DNA of 64,000 nucleotides from UBA1413 sp964650525 (GTDB lineage Bacteria > Bacteroidota > Bacteroidia > Bacteroidales > Prolixibacteraceae): the NCBI GenBank assembly GCA_964650525.1, contig CAZYUA010000002.1, positions 1-64,000 of the forward strand. Reading direction: 5' to 3'. A program made the position numbers and the translations under genes. Below, piece after piece: positions 10,544-19,501 of the stretch. Positions within the stretch are counted from its first letter, which is position 1; each line of letters opens with the position of its first letter. The notes beneath the pieces are model-generated. The model was not told where the DNA came from. It made no database searches and saw only the letters and a list, made by a program, of their open reading frames with translations.

Positions 10544-13500
10544 TTATTTTTTAAGTATTTCTAATAAGTCGGTGTACAACCTTTCGGTTTCATCTAATTT
10601 TTTAAGGACTTTTATCTTTTCTTCAGGTTTTTGAATAAAAAAACAGTTGATATATTTCACTCTTTTTATATTCATAAAAATTTTATTTTTTTGATTAGTA
10701 GAATTTAGCTTAGAGTTCCAGTATATTTCACAGCACTGACTAAGTGCATATTGCTCCACTCCACTTGATGTCTTTTTGTTTTTAAATAAGTTAATTACCC
10801 AATCTTTCTTACCTTCTTCGTTTTTAATAACTTCTGTCCAAATTTTGCGAGGTATAAGCATCCAATCAAATAACATCTCTTCGGCAAAGCGATGTAAGGC
10901 CGTGTAATTAACTGATTGTTTTTGAACTGTGCAGTGTTGATAATATTCAAGATGAAACTTAGCTAAAATTTGGGGTTGGTCTTCCATTGCAAGCAAAATA
11001 TCAAACATCCCGTAATACAAGTTATGTACTATTGCTAATTCAAAATGATTAAGAGCCAATTCATAATCAAAACTTTGTTTATATTCTTTTATCCTGTTTT
11101 CTCGATTTTCCTGTTTTGTTCTAATATTTATTTTAGATTGGTCAGCAGCAACGAAGACAGGACGATATGTTTCCTGATAAGTGATACTTTCATCTTTAAA
11201 CGACTGAAAAACAATTCCGTCAACTTTTTTAGAAATAGAAAACCCAACGTAATTATGTGATTCCTTTTTTAAGTACACGAGTTCAAGGTCTTCCACTTTC
11301 AATTCTATTAATGAAAGAAAACAGAATTTGTATCCGTTAAAACTTTCCAGAGAAATATTTTTACCTTTAGTCAAAAAGTAAAAATCACCATTTCGGGAAA
11401 TCTCCTTAGTATATGTTGTTAGTTTAATCCATTCTGGCATTCCTTTAATACCTGTTTGGTCGTTCTTTCCATGGTTATTATTGTATGTTACTCTTAATTT
11501 TTGAAATTTATCTATTTCATTCGACAACACTTTACGGGTAACACCTTCACTATTTATTGATCGGACAACAAAACTGTCTGCGAATTTGATGGGAATAATA
11601 TCGCTATTATTAATATATTTTCTGTCTTGGAATATATCATTTTGCCTGTCTAAAGGCCGAATAATAGGTATTTCTAAATAATTATCTTCTGTACCTATTT
11701 TTATTTTGATAGTATCATTTTCTAAATGGTTCTCATCATCGACGAACTCATTTTTTGGTAGAACTACATTATTTATTTTTTGAAATGAAATTTTTTTTGT
11801 TTCTAGTACCCTATTAATATCTGCCTTAAGTTCTAACAAATAACAATCAATTGTTTCTTTGTATATGTCTTTATAAATGATTTTGAATGAGACAAAACCC
11901 TGCATTAATGACGTTCCAGTTGAATAATGCTTAAAACCAATCATGTCTCGCTTTTTAAAATGAACTGAGTAGTCTTTGGAATTAATCAGCACTTTGTTTG
12001 AACCATTACTGTCAATATATGAAACATCAAAAGTAACGGGTTCCTTTACTAAATAAACCAAACTTGTAATTTCTCCCTCTAGGTAGGACAGCAAACCATC
12101 TTCATTATACCTTATTGTATTTTTGAACAAATCTTTATTCTGAGGGTACACCTCGATAGTTCCATTTTTCTGATAAAGTTTATGCGGTTTCCCATTATTT
12201 AATATCTCCAACTCTCTGTTAACAACTGCCCAATTATAATCCTGTTCTTTTGATTTCAAGAGTAATTGTTGATCAACATTTTTTGTTGATACGTTGTTAT
12301 TCAGAAATAATACAGAAGATCGCTCCCCATTGATTAGCCGATTTGTCCATTCGCCATAACTTGAATTCCACAATTGGATATAATTCGGAATTTTTTCTCT
12401 TTGAATCGCTTTTTCAAATTCGTCTGATTTAAGTACAAATTCAATACTCTCAAGATTTTTGGGATTATCACATATTTGCCATTTTAGGGCACTCCTACAT
12501 AAAAATTTGCCGTTGATACATCGGTTAAAATAAAAACCACCCTTTTCAATCAGTTCATCTGTGTCTGAAAATTTCAATCGAATCACAATTTCAAAACTTG
12601 AAAGTTGCTTTTGAATATCCCATTCATTCAGTCGTTCATCATGAATGAACAAATGTTCTTCTCCGCCTTGCTCTGGTTTTAATTTCACACAAATAGCCGG
12701 ATAGATATTAACAAAGTCAGTGTGTTGTCTGACCTGCCAAATGATGGAAAACTTCTTTGATTTGTTTTCCTTAAACTCTTTGAGACCGGTTCCTACGAAA
12801 GCAATAAATTCTTTAAAGGGAGACTCTGTTTTGTCGCTTTCTGCAAAAGGATAATTTTCATTAATTAGTTCATTTATGTATTCATAAATACTTCCTCCTT
12901 TTTGAGCAGATTGTCGCATCGCCTGGTTATTTAAATCCAGTTCATTTAGATCGAGTTCCTTTTCAATTCTAAAATTATTGAATACTCTAGCAAAAACACG
13001 AGAAGGATTATTTTCTCCTTTTATCAAATAGCTTAGCGGCAGTCCACCTAATAATTTCAAGGAATCATCCCATCTTACAGATTCATTGATTTTTGATTCA
13101 TTTATAGTAATTAGATATTTTTTACGAATATCGGCTGAAAGATGTTTCCAAATACTTTGTGCTGAAATTGATTCAAAGGAAGTATCGATAATCGAATCGT
13201 TGCCTGTATATTTTATTTTGTACCATTCAGAATAAAATAGGGCAAGTTTAATTGCATGATTTACAATCACTTTTTTATGACCCTTGCGTTTAATCAATGC
13301 TATTAGGTATTCTTCTAAAGATTTAAATTCAGCTGTCGATATTTTCCATTTCCAGAATGGAAATAATTTCTTTCTTTCCTCTGTTTCCAGCGTTTTCCAC
13401 AAATTATTCAATTTGACTTCTTCATTACAAAAAAAGTAGTTTTCTTTAGTCGTTGTTTTTGCGGCATCTATGTTTGTTTTGGAAGGTTCGGATGTAATGT

Positions 13501-13897
13501 TTAAAGTTGCTGTTGAATAATCTTTTTCCCCGTAGTTTGTCCTTAATGAATAGGTTTGATCTTTAGCAATTTCTATAAATTTTTCGGTAAATATGATATA
13601 ATCAATATTAAATGAGTAAATAGCTTTTGTTTCAAGCAATTCATATTTTTTTTCTAAAGTGAAATTTTTCAGGATTTCCACTTTAAGCTTTTCAACGAGA
13701 CCATTTTTATTAAGAGCATTATAATTTTTTACACTGAAACAAATATCAGCCCAAGGCTTATAGTTATCTGCATTTTTCCTATTTATATAACCAAGAATTT
13801 CCGTAATAATTAAAGCTATACAGTCATCAATCTTGACCGAACTATTAGACTGAGCTAAAAATCGAAATACATTCTGTCTTATGTTTCTTAAGTCCAT
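10544..13897 (-). CDS. druH: Large protein in the DruH position (Druantia type III-like)
   Basis: This 1117-aa protein shows no ATPase, nuclease or membrane motif that I can identify. The assignment rests on context: it lies directly upstream of the DruE-like helicase, 6 nt apart and evidently co-transcribed, and Druantia type III consists of DruH plus DruE, DruH being a large protein of unknown function. The sequence is rich in Lys, Asn, Ile and Glu, in line with the very low GC of the gene. The middle and C-terminal parts look mainly beta-rich with scattered YEY/YQ segments. The first ATG at 13897 is preceded by an AT-rich intergenic stretch. A profile search is needed to confirm DruH; without it the name is provisional. 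Confidence 0.65.
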   Translation of the reverse strand: MDLRNIRQNVFRFLAQSNSSVKIDDCIALIITEILGYINRKNADNYKPWADICFSVKNYNALNKNGLVEKLKVEILKNFTLEKKYELLETKAIYSFNIDYIIFTEKFIEIAKDQTYSLRTNYGEKDYSTATLNITSEPSKTNIDAAKTTTKENYFFCNEEVKLNNLWKTLETEERKKLFPFWKWKISTAEFKSLEEYLIALIKRKGHKKVIVNHAIKLALFYSEWYKIKYTGNDSIIDTSFESISAQSIWKHLSADIRKKYLITINESKINESVRWDDSLKLLGGLPLSYLIKGENNPSRVFARVFNNFRIEKELDLNELDLNNQAMRQSAQKGGSIYEYINELINENYPFAESDKTESPFKEFIAFVGTGLKEFKENKSKKFSIIWQVRQHTDFVNIYPAICVKLKPEQGGEEHLFIHDERLNEWDIQKQLSSFEIVIRLKFSDTDELIEKGGFYFNRCINGKFLCRSALKWQICDNPKNLESIEFVLKSDEFEKAIQREKIPNYIQLWNSSYGEWTNRLINGERSSVLFLNNNVSTKNVDQQLLLKSKEQDYNWAVVNRELEILNNGKPHKLYQKNGTIEVYPQNKDLFKNTIRYNEDGLLSYLEGEITSLVYLVKEPVTFDVSYIDSNGSNKVLINSKDYSVHFKKRDMIGFKHYSTGTSLMQGFVSFKIIYKDIYKETIDCYLLELKADINRVLETKKISFQKINNVVLPKNEFVDDENHLENDTIKIKIGTEDNYLEIPIIRPLDRQNDIFQDRKYINNSDIIPIKFADSFVVRSINSEGVTRKVLSNEIDKFQKLRVTYNNNHGKNDQTGIKGMPEWIKLTTYTKEISRNGDFYFLTKGKNISLESFNGYKFCFLSLIELKVEDLELVYLKKESHNYVGFSISKKVDGIVFQSFKDESITYQETYRPVFVAADQSKINIRTKQENRENRIKEYKQSFDYELALNHFELAIVHNLYYGMFDILLAMEDQPQILAKFHLEYYQHCTVQKQSVNYTALHRFAEEMLFDWMLIPRKIWTEVIKNEEGKKDWVINLFKNKKTSSGVEQYALSQCCEIYWNSKLNSTNQKNKIFMNIKRVKYINCFFIQKPEEKIKVLKKLDETERLYTDLLEILKK

Positions 13898-13968
13898 AAC
13901 GTTGATGATTTGTTACTTTCCCTTTAGGCAGGGATATAAATAACATAACTAGTACATATTTGAGTCTT

Positions 13969-14073
13969 TTAAGAAGGGACTAATTCCTTTTCAAATTGAT
14001 CCTTCAGAACCTTTAAAGCTGCAGTTTCAGGTGAGTCTTCACCATAAGTTTTGGTTTTAACATGTATAGCCAT
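13969..14073 (-). pseudogene. Short ORF or 3' remnant (34 aa) at the island edge
   Basis: An ATG at 14073 opens 34 codons ending at a TAA (13969-13971). About ten further protein-like codons precede the ATG in frame back to a TAG, reading LNCQPERLY before the Met. The peptide is charged and helical (TAALKVLKDQFEKEL). It looks like the C-terminal tail of a larger gene whose upstream part is gone, at the boundary between the AT-rich Druantia-like block and the DUF2130 gene. It could also be a real small protein. The rest of 13898-14158 holds nothing else that I can see. Confidence 0.3.
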
Positions 14074-14158
14074 GTAAAGTCGTTCAGGTTGGCAATTAAG
14101 GCTCTAAGTTAAAAAATTAATTGAACCCATTTAAGACAAATATTTACAATTCATCCCG

Positions 14159-15409
14159 TCACCCTGCATTTTCCACCAGTTCCAGTGCGGGGATGGTACT
14201 GATTGCCTGCCCTCCTATTCCCTTTACGGAACCATACATGGAAACTGTGTTGATGATCACTTTGTTTATTTGTGATTCCCGGGTACTCCAAAGTTTATTC
14301 ATGGCGATTTTTTCACTATCAAGATCCCTTTTCATCTGCGTGAATCCCTCCACGATGGCTTCAATCTGGCTCCTGAAAACAGAACCAGTCAGGTAATCGT
14401 ACAACATCACCATTTTATCCCCTTTGTTTTCCTGACTGGCCGTTGCTTCGCTGATCCTGATCACCAATTCACGGATTACGGCACTCAACCCTTTGAATTC
14501 CTCATAATTGCAAATCCAGATACCTTCAACCATTCCCATCCGTTCCATATTCTTCGGATATACCTGCGAAACCAATATTCCTACGGTTATTTTTTTCTCC
14601 CTCATGTCGGTTTTGAACTTTTCAATCCAGTCCCCTCCAAAGATCTTTGTCCGCTTGCTTTCATAATAAATCTGTCCGCAATTGGTTCTGGTGTGCGTAT
14701 TGACAGTCTGGATGCAGTCTGCCCCCATCTGGCCTTTTTTTATCTCAAGAACCGAATCTAAAGGGAAATTAGTTCTGAGGTATTCTTCAATTGCCAGCTC
14801 CTGAACTTCCCCCTGAAGTTGCATCGAACCCTGTTTTTGCTTTCGTTGCATTTCCTCTGTTAGCTTCTTCTGGTCCTCTAGTTTCTTTTGAAGTTCCTTG
14901 ATAACCAATTCATTTCTATCCTGTTCCGACTTTCTGATTTTTTCCTTTTCAGTCAGTAAATTTTCATTGAATAACTTTTCGGTTTCTGCCAGGATGGATT
15001 CTTTCATTTCTTCCTTCTCCCGTTTCAACCTTTCCATTTCAACTTTGATGCGGTTCAGTTCTTTTACTTTCTCAGACTTCTCATTCAGTTCTTCCTGCAG
15101 TTTTCCATATTTTTCCGATTCCTCCTCTTCCAGCTCCTTCCGGAGGGTTTTTACCAACAATTCCTTTTCGGTTTTGAGTTTTTTGTTGACACCTTCTTCA
15201 ATCTGTTCCAGAATCTTTTTCTTTTCTTCTTCCACCAAATCCTTTTCTTTCTGAAGAGCTTCAGTCTGACTTTGGAATTTCTTCTTTTCTTCGGTCAGCT
15301 CCTGCCTGAATTTCATGCCGAGCTCTTCTTCAAGCTGAGTGTAGAGGATTTCATTCACATTAAGATCAAAACCACAATTTGGACATTTAATCTTTGCTTC
15401 TTTTTCCAT
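14159..15409 (-). CDS. DUF2130 coiled-coil protein with nuclease-like core
   Basis: The protein (416 aa from the chosen start) begins with a short CPNC zinc-ribbon-like segment (residues 9-12), followed by a very long Glu/Lys-rich coiled coil (about 22-200). A globular DUF2130 core follows. It contains GADC (D231) and YESKRTK (E250, K252), which fit a PD-(D/E)XK nuclease arrangement like that of RmuC-type proteins; this is inference. I chose the ATG at 15409 because an upstream in-frame ATG (15478) would overlap the DUF2779 gene by 56 nt, while 15409 leaves a 13-nt gap. It is the last gene of the minus-strand cassette starting at 19350 or 18585. DUF2130 proteins have no established role. Confidence 0.85.
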   Translation of the reverse strand: MEKEAKIKCPNCGFDLNVNEILYTQLEEELGMKFRQELTEEKKKFQSQTEALQKEKDLVEEEKKKILEQIEEGVNKKLKTEKELLVKTLRKELEEEESEKYGKLQEELNEKSEKVKELNRIKVEMERLKREKEEMKESILAETEKLFNENLLTEKEKIRKSEQDRNELVIKELQKKLEDQKKLTEEMQRKQKQGSMQLQGEVQELAIEEYLRTNFPLDSVLEIKKGQMGADCIQTVNTHTRTNCGQIYYESKRTKIFGGDWIEKFKTDMREKKITVGILVSQVYPKNMERMGMVEGIWICNYEEFKGLSAVIRELVIRISEATASQENKGDKMVMLYDYLTGSVFRSQIEAIVEGFTQMKRDLDSEKIAMNKLWSTRESQINKVIINTVSMYGSVKGIGGQAISTIPALELVENAG

Positions 15410-15422
15410 AGTGTATTGTATT

Positions 15423-17462
15423 TTAATTATTTGCTTGTACAATTTCTGTCCAGAACTCCCAGAGCATGACCATGGCAAGGGTATCCAGCTCGCAGTATTT
15501 CAGAAGTCCGTTCCTGATGGCTGTACGTTGTTCCGGGGAGGTGTTGAAAAACTGGAGCTTCGCATAGGCCATCATGGCAGCACCGCCATCGGCTACCTCT
15601 TCAAATCCGGAAAAAGCCTCATCCAGTTCTTCCCTGCTAAAATCCTCAAAGATTTTCGGGAGGGTTTTGTAAGGGTCATTATTGAAGGCCGGATCGATCC
15701 ATACTTTTGAATCAAAATTCAGGCTGCCGACTTCCCTCTCTCTTCCGCATACCGGTTGGCTGTATTTTTCTTTTAATAGTTTGCTGTCGTTGATGGCGGC
15801 CGGAAGGATCTTCTTTAAGGAGTTGGACCCGCCGGCATGGGAGGAAAAGTAAAATCTAAGAACCAGATCGTACATATCCACCATATTCCGGGGACCTTTT
15901 ATCTTGTTTTTTGCTTCACCATGTTGGGTTATTGAATCAATGAAAGACAACAAACTGTTTTTGTCAGGTAACCTGGTGTCAGGTAAGCCTGAAAGTTGGT
16001 TGTAAATAAAACGCAGATAGGTATTCTCATGGTTGTGGAACCGGAAAATGGTCCCGTCATCCTCCTCCAGATCTCTTTTCAATTCCCTGATAAAATCGAT
16101 ATTTGGATTTACCCCAGGTTCTGTCATAAGAAACTGGTTCTTGTGTTTTATTCTATACGAACCATCGTTGCCTTTCTCCACGGTATGATGACTGTATTGG
16201 AAGGCAACACCTTCATAGGGATGTGCATCCTTTGTAAAGGGTAAGGCCGGGCTTGCCGTTTCAAAATCTATGAAATGGAGGGGAAATGTCCAGGTATCCA
16301 TTTCTTCCTTAAGACCCGCAGAGTCTAGGTAAAAACCGGGATCCCCCTCTTTTACCCGGCGGACCTGTTCCCAGCGGCGCTGCACCGGAGTGAGTTCTCC
16401 ATCAGGGGCCGTGAGAATGTTATCGCCGATATCTCCGGGTTCTACCTTACTTAAAAAATAGCTGCCTTTGTACATTAAACCCTGGATGATGCTTCTGTAT
16501 CCGGCTTTCCCTCCCCAAAGATCAATTACTTTGGGCTGTTTGAACTGTTCTTCCGGAATGTGCAGTTTTTCACACCAGCATTCTTCCAGACCACTCTTCA
16601 AGGTTGCAGGATCCCCGGGTTTTGTATAAAACTGACAGGATTTGCACACCTTTGATAACGGCGTGTTCAGCTTTTCATCTTTCTCATAGGCTTCCGCCAG
16701 AACCTCGAGGTATTCCCTGAATGAATAACCCGGGAACAGAAGTGAATCCATCTTACTTTTATGAATGAATTCTACCTCATCATCCACATTTATTCTTATC
16801 AGCACTTCATCTCCCAGTTGAGTACGGGTCAGCCCCTGATCAACAACGATCTCATAAGAATTCCGTTCTCCTCTTACTTTAAAAAGCTGGTTCAGACCAT
16901 CCACCGAAGCTTTGGCATCCTTGTTGACCAACATTAAAAATGCCTTGACGGTATAATCAGGATAAGCCAGGGAAGTGACGTATTTTTGAAAAGCGATGTC
17001 CATCAGATAGGGTTTCCAATCAGGGTCCGGTTTAGCCTGTCCGGCATTTGCCCCACGCAATGAAGTTTTCAGGAAAACATCATCTTTTGTCCATGATTTA
17101 GACTTCACCTCAAAAAGGGAAATTTCTTTTTTCGCTTTGTTAATTTCGAATATGTCCACCCTTATAAAATACCTGCCAGACCGGATAGCTGCCTCTGCAA
17201 TATACCGGTCACCCCGGTCGATGCGTCTTCCGGTTTCATCCAGGGCAGCTTCAGCCTGCATTTCCCTGACTGTTATTTCCTGTGCATTATCAGTGAAGTA
17301 ATATTTAGCCAGCTCACCTACCTGATATCCTCCTTTTGCCAGTTCCAAAAGGAAAGGATCATCAGTTGACCGGTCCGCATATTCCGGTTTGCGTGTGTAA
17401 TACAATTTGCTTTCACACTCAAGTGCAAGCTTAAAGCGGCTTTTTGTCAGGTACCGGCTCAT
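15423..17462 (-). CDS. DUF2779 protein: Cas4/RecB-like nuclease plus DEDD exonuclease-like domain
   Basis: This 679-aa protein carries two nuclease-like modules. The N-terminal one has D103 and FEVKSK (E118, K120), the PD-(D/E)XK signature, followed by a Cys cluster (C273, C276, C295, C297) that could bind an Fe-S cluster or zinc as in Cas4/AddB-type nucleases. The C-terminal DUF2779 part has HFIDFETAS (D399, E401) and YCELDTLAM near the end, matching motifs I and III of DEDD 3'-5' exonucleases. The combination suggests DNA end processing. It lies between an unknown gene upstream (40-nt gap) and the DUF2130 gene downstream (13-nt gap), so the three are probably one operon. Its substrate is unknown. 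Confidence 0.88.
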   Translation of the reverse strand: MSRYLTKSRFKLALECESKLYYTRKPEYADRSTDDPFLLELAKGGYQVGELAKYYFTDNAQEITVREMQAEAALDETGRRIDRGDRYIAEAAIRSGRYFIRVDIFEINKAKKEISLFEVKSKSWTKDDVFLKTSLRGANAGQAKPDPDWKPYLMDIAFQKYVTSLAYPDYTVKAFLMLVNKDAKASVDGLNQLFKVRGERNSYEIVVDQGLTRTQLGDEVLIRINVDDEVEFIHKSKMDSLLFPGYSFREYLEVLAEAYEKDEKLNTPLSKVCKSCQFYTKPGDPATLKSGLEECWCEKLHIPEEQFKQPKVIDLWGGKAGYRSIIQGLMYKGSYFLSKVEPGDIGDNILTAPDGELTPVQRRWEQVRRVKEGDPGFYLDSAGLKEEMDTWTFPLHFIDFETASPALPFTKDAHPYEGVAFQYSHHTVEKGNDGSYRIKHKNQFLMTEPGVNPNIDFIRELKRDLEEDDGTIFRFHNHENTYLRFIYNQLSGLPDTRLPDKNSLLSFIDSITQHGEAKNKIKGPRNMVDMYDLVLRFYFSSHAGGSNSLKKILPAAINDSKLLKEKYSQPVCGREREVGSLNFDSKVWIDPAFNNDPYKTLPKIFEDFSREELDEAFSGFEEVADGGAAMMAYAKLQFFNTSPEQRTAIRNGLLKYCELDTLAMVMLWEFWTEIVQANN

Positions 17463-17502
17463 TTTGAGTTTATTCAGAACAGTTTTTTAGTTTTCAATAT
17501 CA

Positions 17503-18585
17503 CTATATCACAACCGTGACCAATTCCCTCGAAATCCTGATCCGCTTCACGGGCTCCGGATCGGGGGCAATGATGTACCAGGCGGCCAGCTCTTCTCCCA
17601 GTGAAAGGGTGATTTTACGTTTGATACGGCTGATATGCTGGGTCAACCGCTCATCCTCATTCCCAAGCAACCGGTCACAATCGTTGCGTGCTGCGGCAAT
17701 GAGCACCTCAGCAGGTCCGGGCGGACTAAAATATCCGAAAAACTCCTTCCTGATTTCCCGGCTGTCCAGCAGATCGTCGAATGAAAGACCATCCGGGTGG
17801 TTGAGGAATAACCGGTACACCCTCATTTCTGTAGGAGAAAACGAAATGGAGACACTGCCCAGGTCGGTAAATTCGAGTTTCCTGGCCGGAATATTGAACA
17901 CCAGACGGGATGGCTGCCTGAAGATCCTGTATCTGCTACGGAACAACACATGTTCCCTGATGCCTTCCATCATGTCCAATACCTGCCTGATGATTTTCGG
18001 ATCACACTTCCGGGCGGTAAAATAATCCATGCAATCCTGGCAGATGTCGGCAGTCCGCAGCTTGAAGTGGATGTCGGATTTACGGATACACATATCGAAT
18101 ATGCAGCCCCGGGGTTCCCTATGGGCCATTTCCACCGATTCATTGTGATTTTCGAATCCAATGGACTGCAGGATGATCAAAGCCAGCTCATACACGACCG
18201 GATAACGGGGGTCAGCTTCAATGATCCCTTTCCACATATACTCCCCGGTGTGGATGAAGTAGTTTCTTTGTCCGGATTCATCCCCGGCAGAAAACCAGTT
18301 CATCTCATTGGGCCGGTCGGTCAGTAAAACCACAATTTTATCCTTTCCCAGTCTTTTAAACTTTCTGTATTCCTGGCATTCCCCGAAAAGGGTATCCCAG
18401 GAAGCAAAGGGTAACTTTTCAATCCTTTCTTCCCCGTCATTAGCGGATTCCTGTAATTCTTCCACCCGGGAAAGATCTTCCCTGGAGATAAACTCAACCG
18501 GCCCTTTGTAACATTTGACCAGATCAAGGATTTCACTAAAGCGGTTTTTGGAAAATTCCGGGGAGCGGACAAGATGTAACTCCAT
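17503..18585 (-). CDS. Unknown protein with Cys-rich centre and possible winged-helix tail
   Basis: I do not recognise a named family. The 360-aa protein has a central Cys set (C161, C166, C182, C185, C194) in the context GCIFDMC...ADICQDC that looks like a structural metal site. A region ending VYELALIILQSIGF lies just before it, in the manner of a helical core preceding the metal site. The C-terminal 120 residues (SFSPTEMRVYRLFLNHPDGLSFDDLL) resemble a winged helix of the response-regulator type, so DNA binding or scaffolding is possible. It is the likely first gene of a three-gene operon with the DUF2779 and DUF2130 nuclease-like genes, and a vWA gene lies 108 nt upstream on the same strand. 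Confidence 0.75.
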   Translation of the reverse strand: MELHLVRSPEFSKNRFSEILDLVKCYKGPVEFISREDLSRVEELQESANDGEERIEKLPFASWDTLFGECQEYRKFKRLGKDKIVVLLTDRPNEMNWFSAGDESGQRNYFIHTGEYMWKGIIEADPRYPVVYELALIILQSIGFENHNESVEMAHREPRGCIFDMCIRKSDIHFKLRTADICQDCMDYFTARKCDPKIIRQVLDMMEGIREHVLFRSRYRIFRQPSRLVFNIPARKLEFTDLGSVSISFSPTEMRVYRLFLNHPDGLSFDDLLDSREIRKEFFGYFSPPGPAEVLIAAARNDCDRLLGNEDERLTQHISRIKRKITLSLGEELAAWYIIAPDPEPVKRIRISRELVTVVI

Positions 18586-18693
18586 GTTATTCAGGTGTTA
18601 TTTTGGTTTATTCATAAATTCGGTCTTCGTAAATATAATAAATTATTCCGGAAAAACATCGTATAAGGGATATGAATCATATGCAAACTCACA

Positions 18694-19350
18694 TTATTCT
18701 CCCCGTTTCTTTTCTTCCTCCCCTTCCAGGAAATCGCCCTTTACTTTTCCCATGCTTTTTTCATTGACATAGTTGTAAAGCGACATATTGAGTTTATTCC
18801 ACATGGTGTTGGAATCCTTGACATCGAAATACATCGCATTATTCACTTTGATATTCAGGCTGACAGCAATATCCACGGCATCAAGCGTTGCACCCAGGTA
18901 GCTGAAGGTCCACCTGCCGCTCTTTTCCAGCTCTCCGATCATCGAAGCCACGCGGTCATGGTTGAAACTTCGCGAGGCATTTTCATACCCGTCGGTGACG
19001 ATGACCACGACCACGGAAGCTTCCCCTTTTTCAATTTCAGATCCCACCTCCTTCTGGATTTCTGTAAGGGTAATCCCGACGGCGTCATACAGGGCGGTAT
19101 TCCCGTCGGGACGGTAATCGAAAAAAGAGAGTTCCCTGAGTTCTTCAGGGTTGATCCGTTTCCAGGTGTTTGTGATGGTGTGGTTGAAGAGTGTGAGGGA
19201 AGTTAACATTTTCTGTCCGGGGTAACGGGAGGCTATTTCCCTGATGCGCATAATCTGTTCATTGACGCCGGCAACGGTCTGCTCGAGGCAGGAGACCATC
19301 GACCCACTCCGGTCGAGGATCAAATGGTAATAGGTACGGTTGTTTTCCAT
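18694..19350 (-). CDS. von Willebrand factor type A domain protein
   Basis: The protein is a single cytoplasmic vWA domain of 218 aa with a complete metal-ion-dependent adhesion site: DRSGSM (D13, S15, S17), T85 in DGNTALYD, and TDG (D120). There is no signal peptide or membrane anchor, so it acts inside the cell. Stand-alone vWA proteins of this type occur next to kinases, ATPases and stress or defence genes, where they mediate Mg2+-dependent protein contacts. It heads the minus-strand cassette that continues with the unknown Cys-rich gene and two nuclease-like genes, and it is divergent from the caspase-like/SLOG pair. The C-terminal tail is highly charged (KKRGE). Confidence 0.85.
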   Translation of the reverse strand: MENNRTYYHLILDRSGSMVSCLEQTVAGVNEQIMRIREIASRYPGQKMLTSLTLFNHTITNTWKRINPEELRELSFFDYRPDGNTALYDAVGITLTEIQKEVGSEIEKGEASVVVVIVTDGYENASRSFNHDRVASMIGELEKSGRWTFSYLGATLDAVDIAVSLNIKVNNAMYFDVKDSNTMWNKLNMSLYNYVNEKSMGKVKGDFLEGEEEKKRGE

Positions 19351-19398
19351 GTTTTTTTTTGGACAAGATTACACTTTCGCGGTCAGGGGTGAGTATTC

Positions 19399-19443
19399 CT
19401 GCAAGCTTGCAGCCTCTGCGAAAGGGTGCTTCTGCAAGCTTGC
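19399..19443. repeat. Two copies of a GCAAGCTTGC palindrome
   Basis: A perfect 14-bp palindrome CTGCAAGCTTGCAG occupies 19399-19412 and a second, incomplete copy CTGCAAGCTTGC lies at 19432-19443. Both are in the divergent intergenic space between the vWA gene and the caspase-like gene. A third related copy (TACAAGCTTGCAGA) is at 22613-22626. They may be binding sites or dispersed small repeats. Confidence 0.45.
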
Positions 19444-19472
19444 CGGTTTTCCGGATTGAGCCGCAGACCCTG

Positions 19473-19480
19473 TAAATTTG
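19473..19480 (+). promoter_or_regulatory. Bacteroidota-type -7 box TAAATTTG
   Basis: TAAATTTG matches the TAnnTTTG consensus of the Bacteroidota primary sigma factor and lies 21 nt upstream of the ATG at 19502. A weak TTTC stands at the -33 position about 21 nt further upstream. It would drive the caspase-like/SLOG gene pair. Confidence 0.45.
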
Positions 19481-19501
19481 CTTCTTTAAAGTGTGTGAAG
19501 T

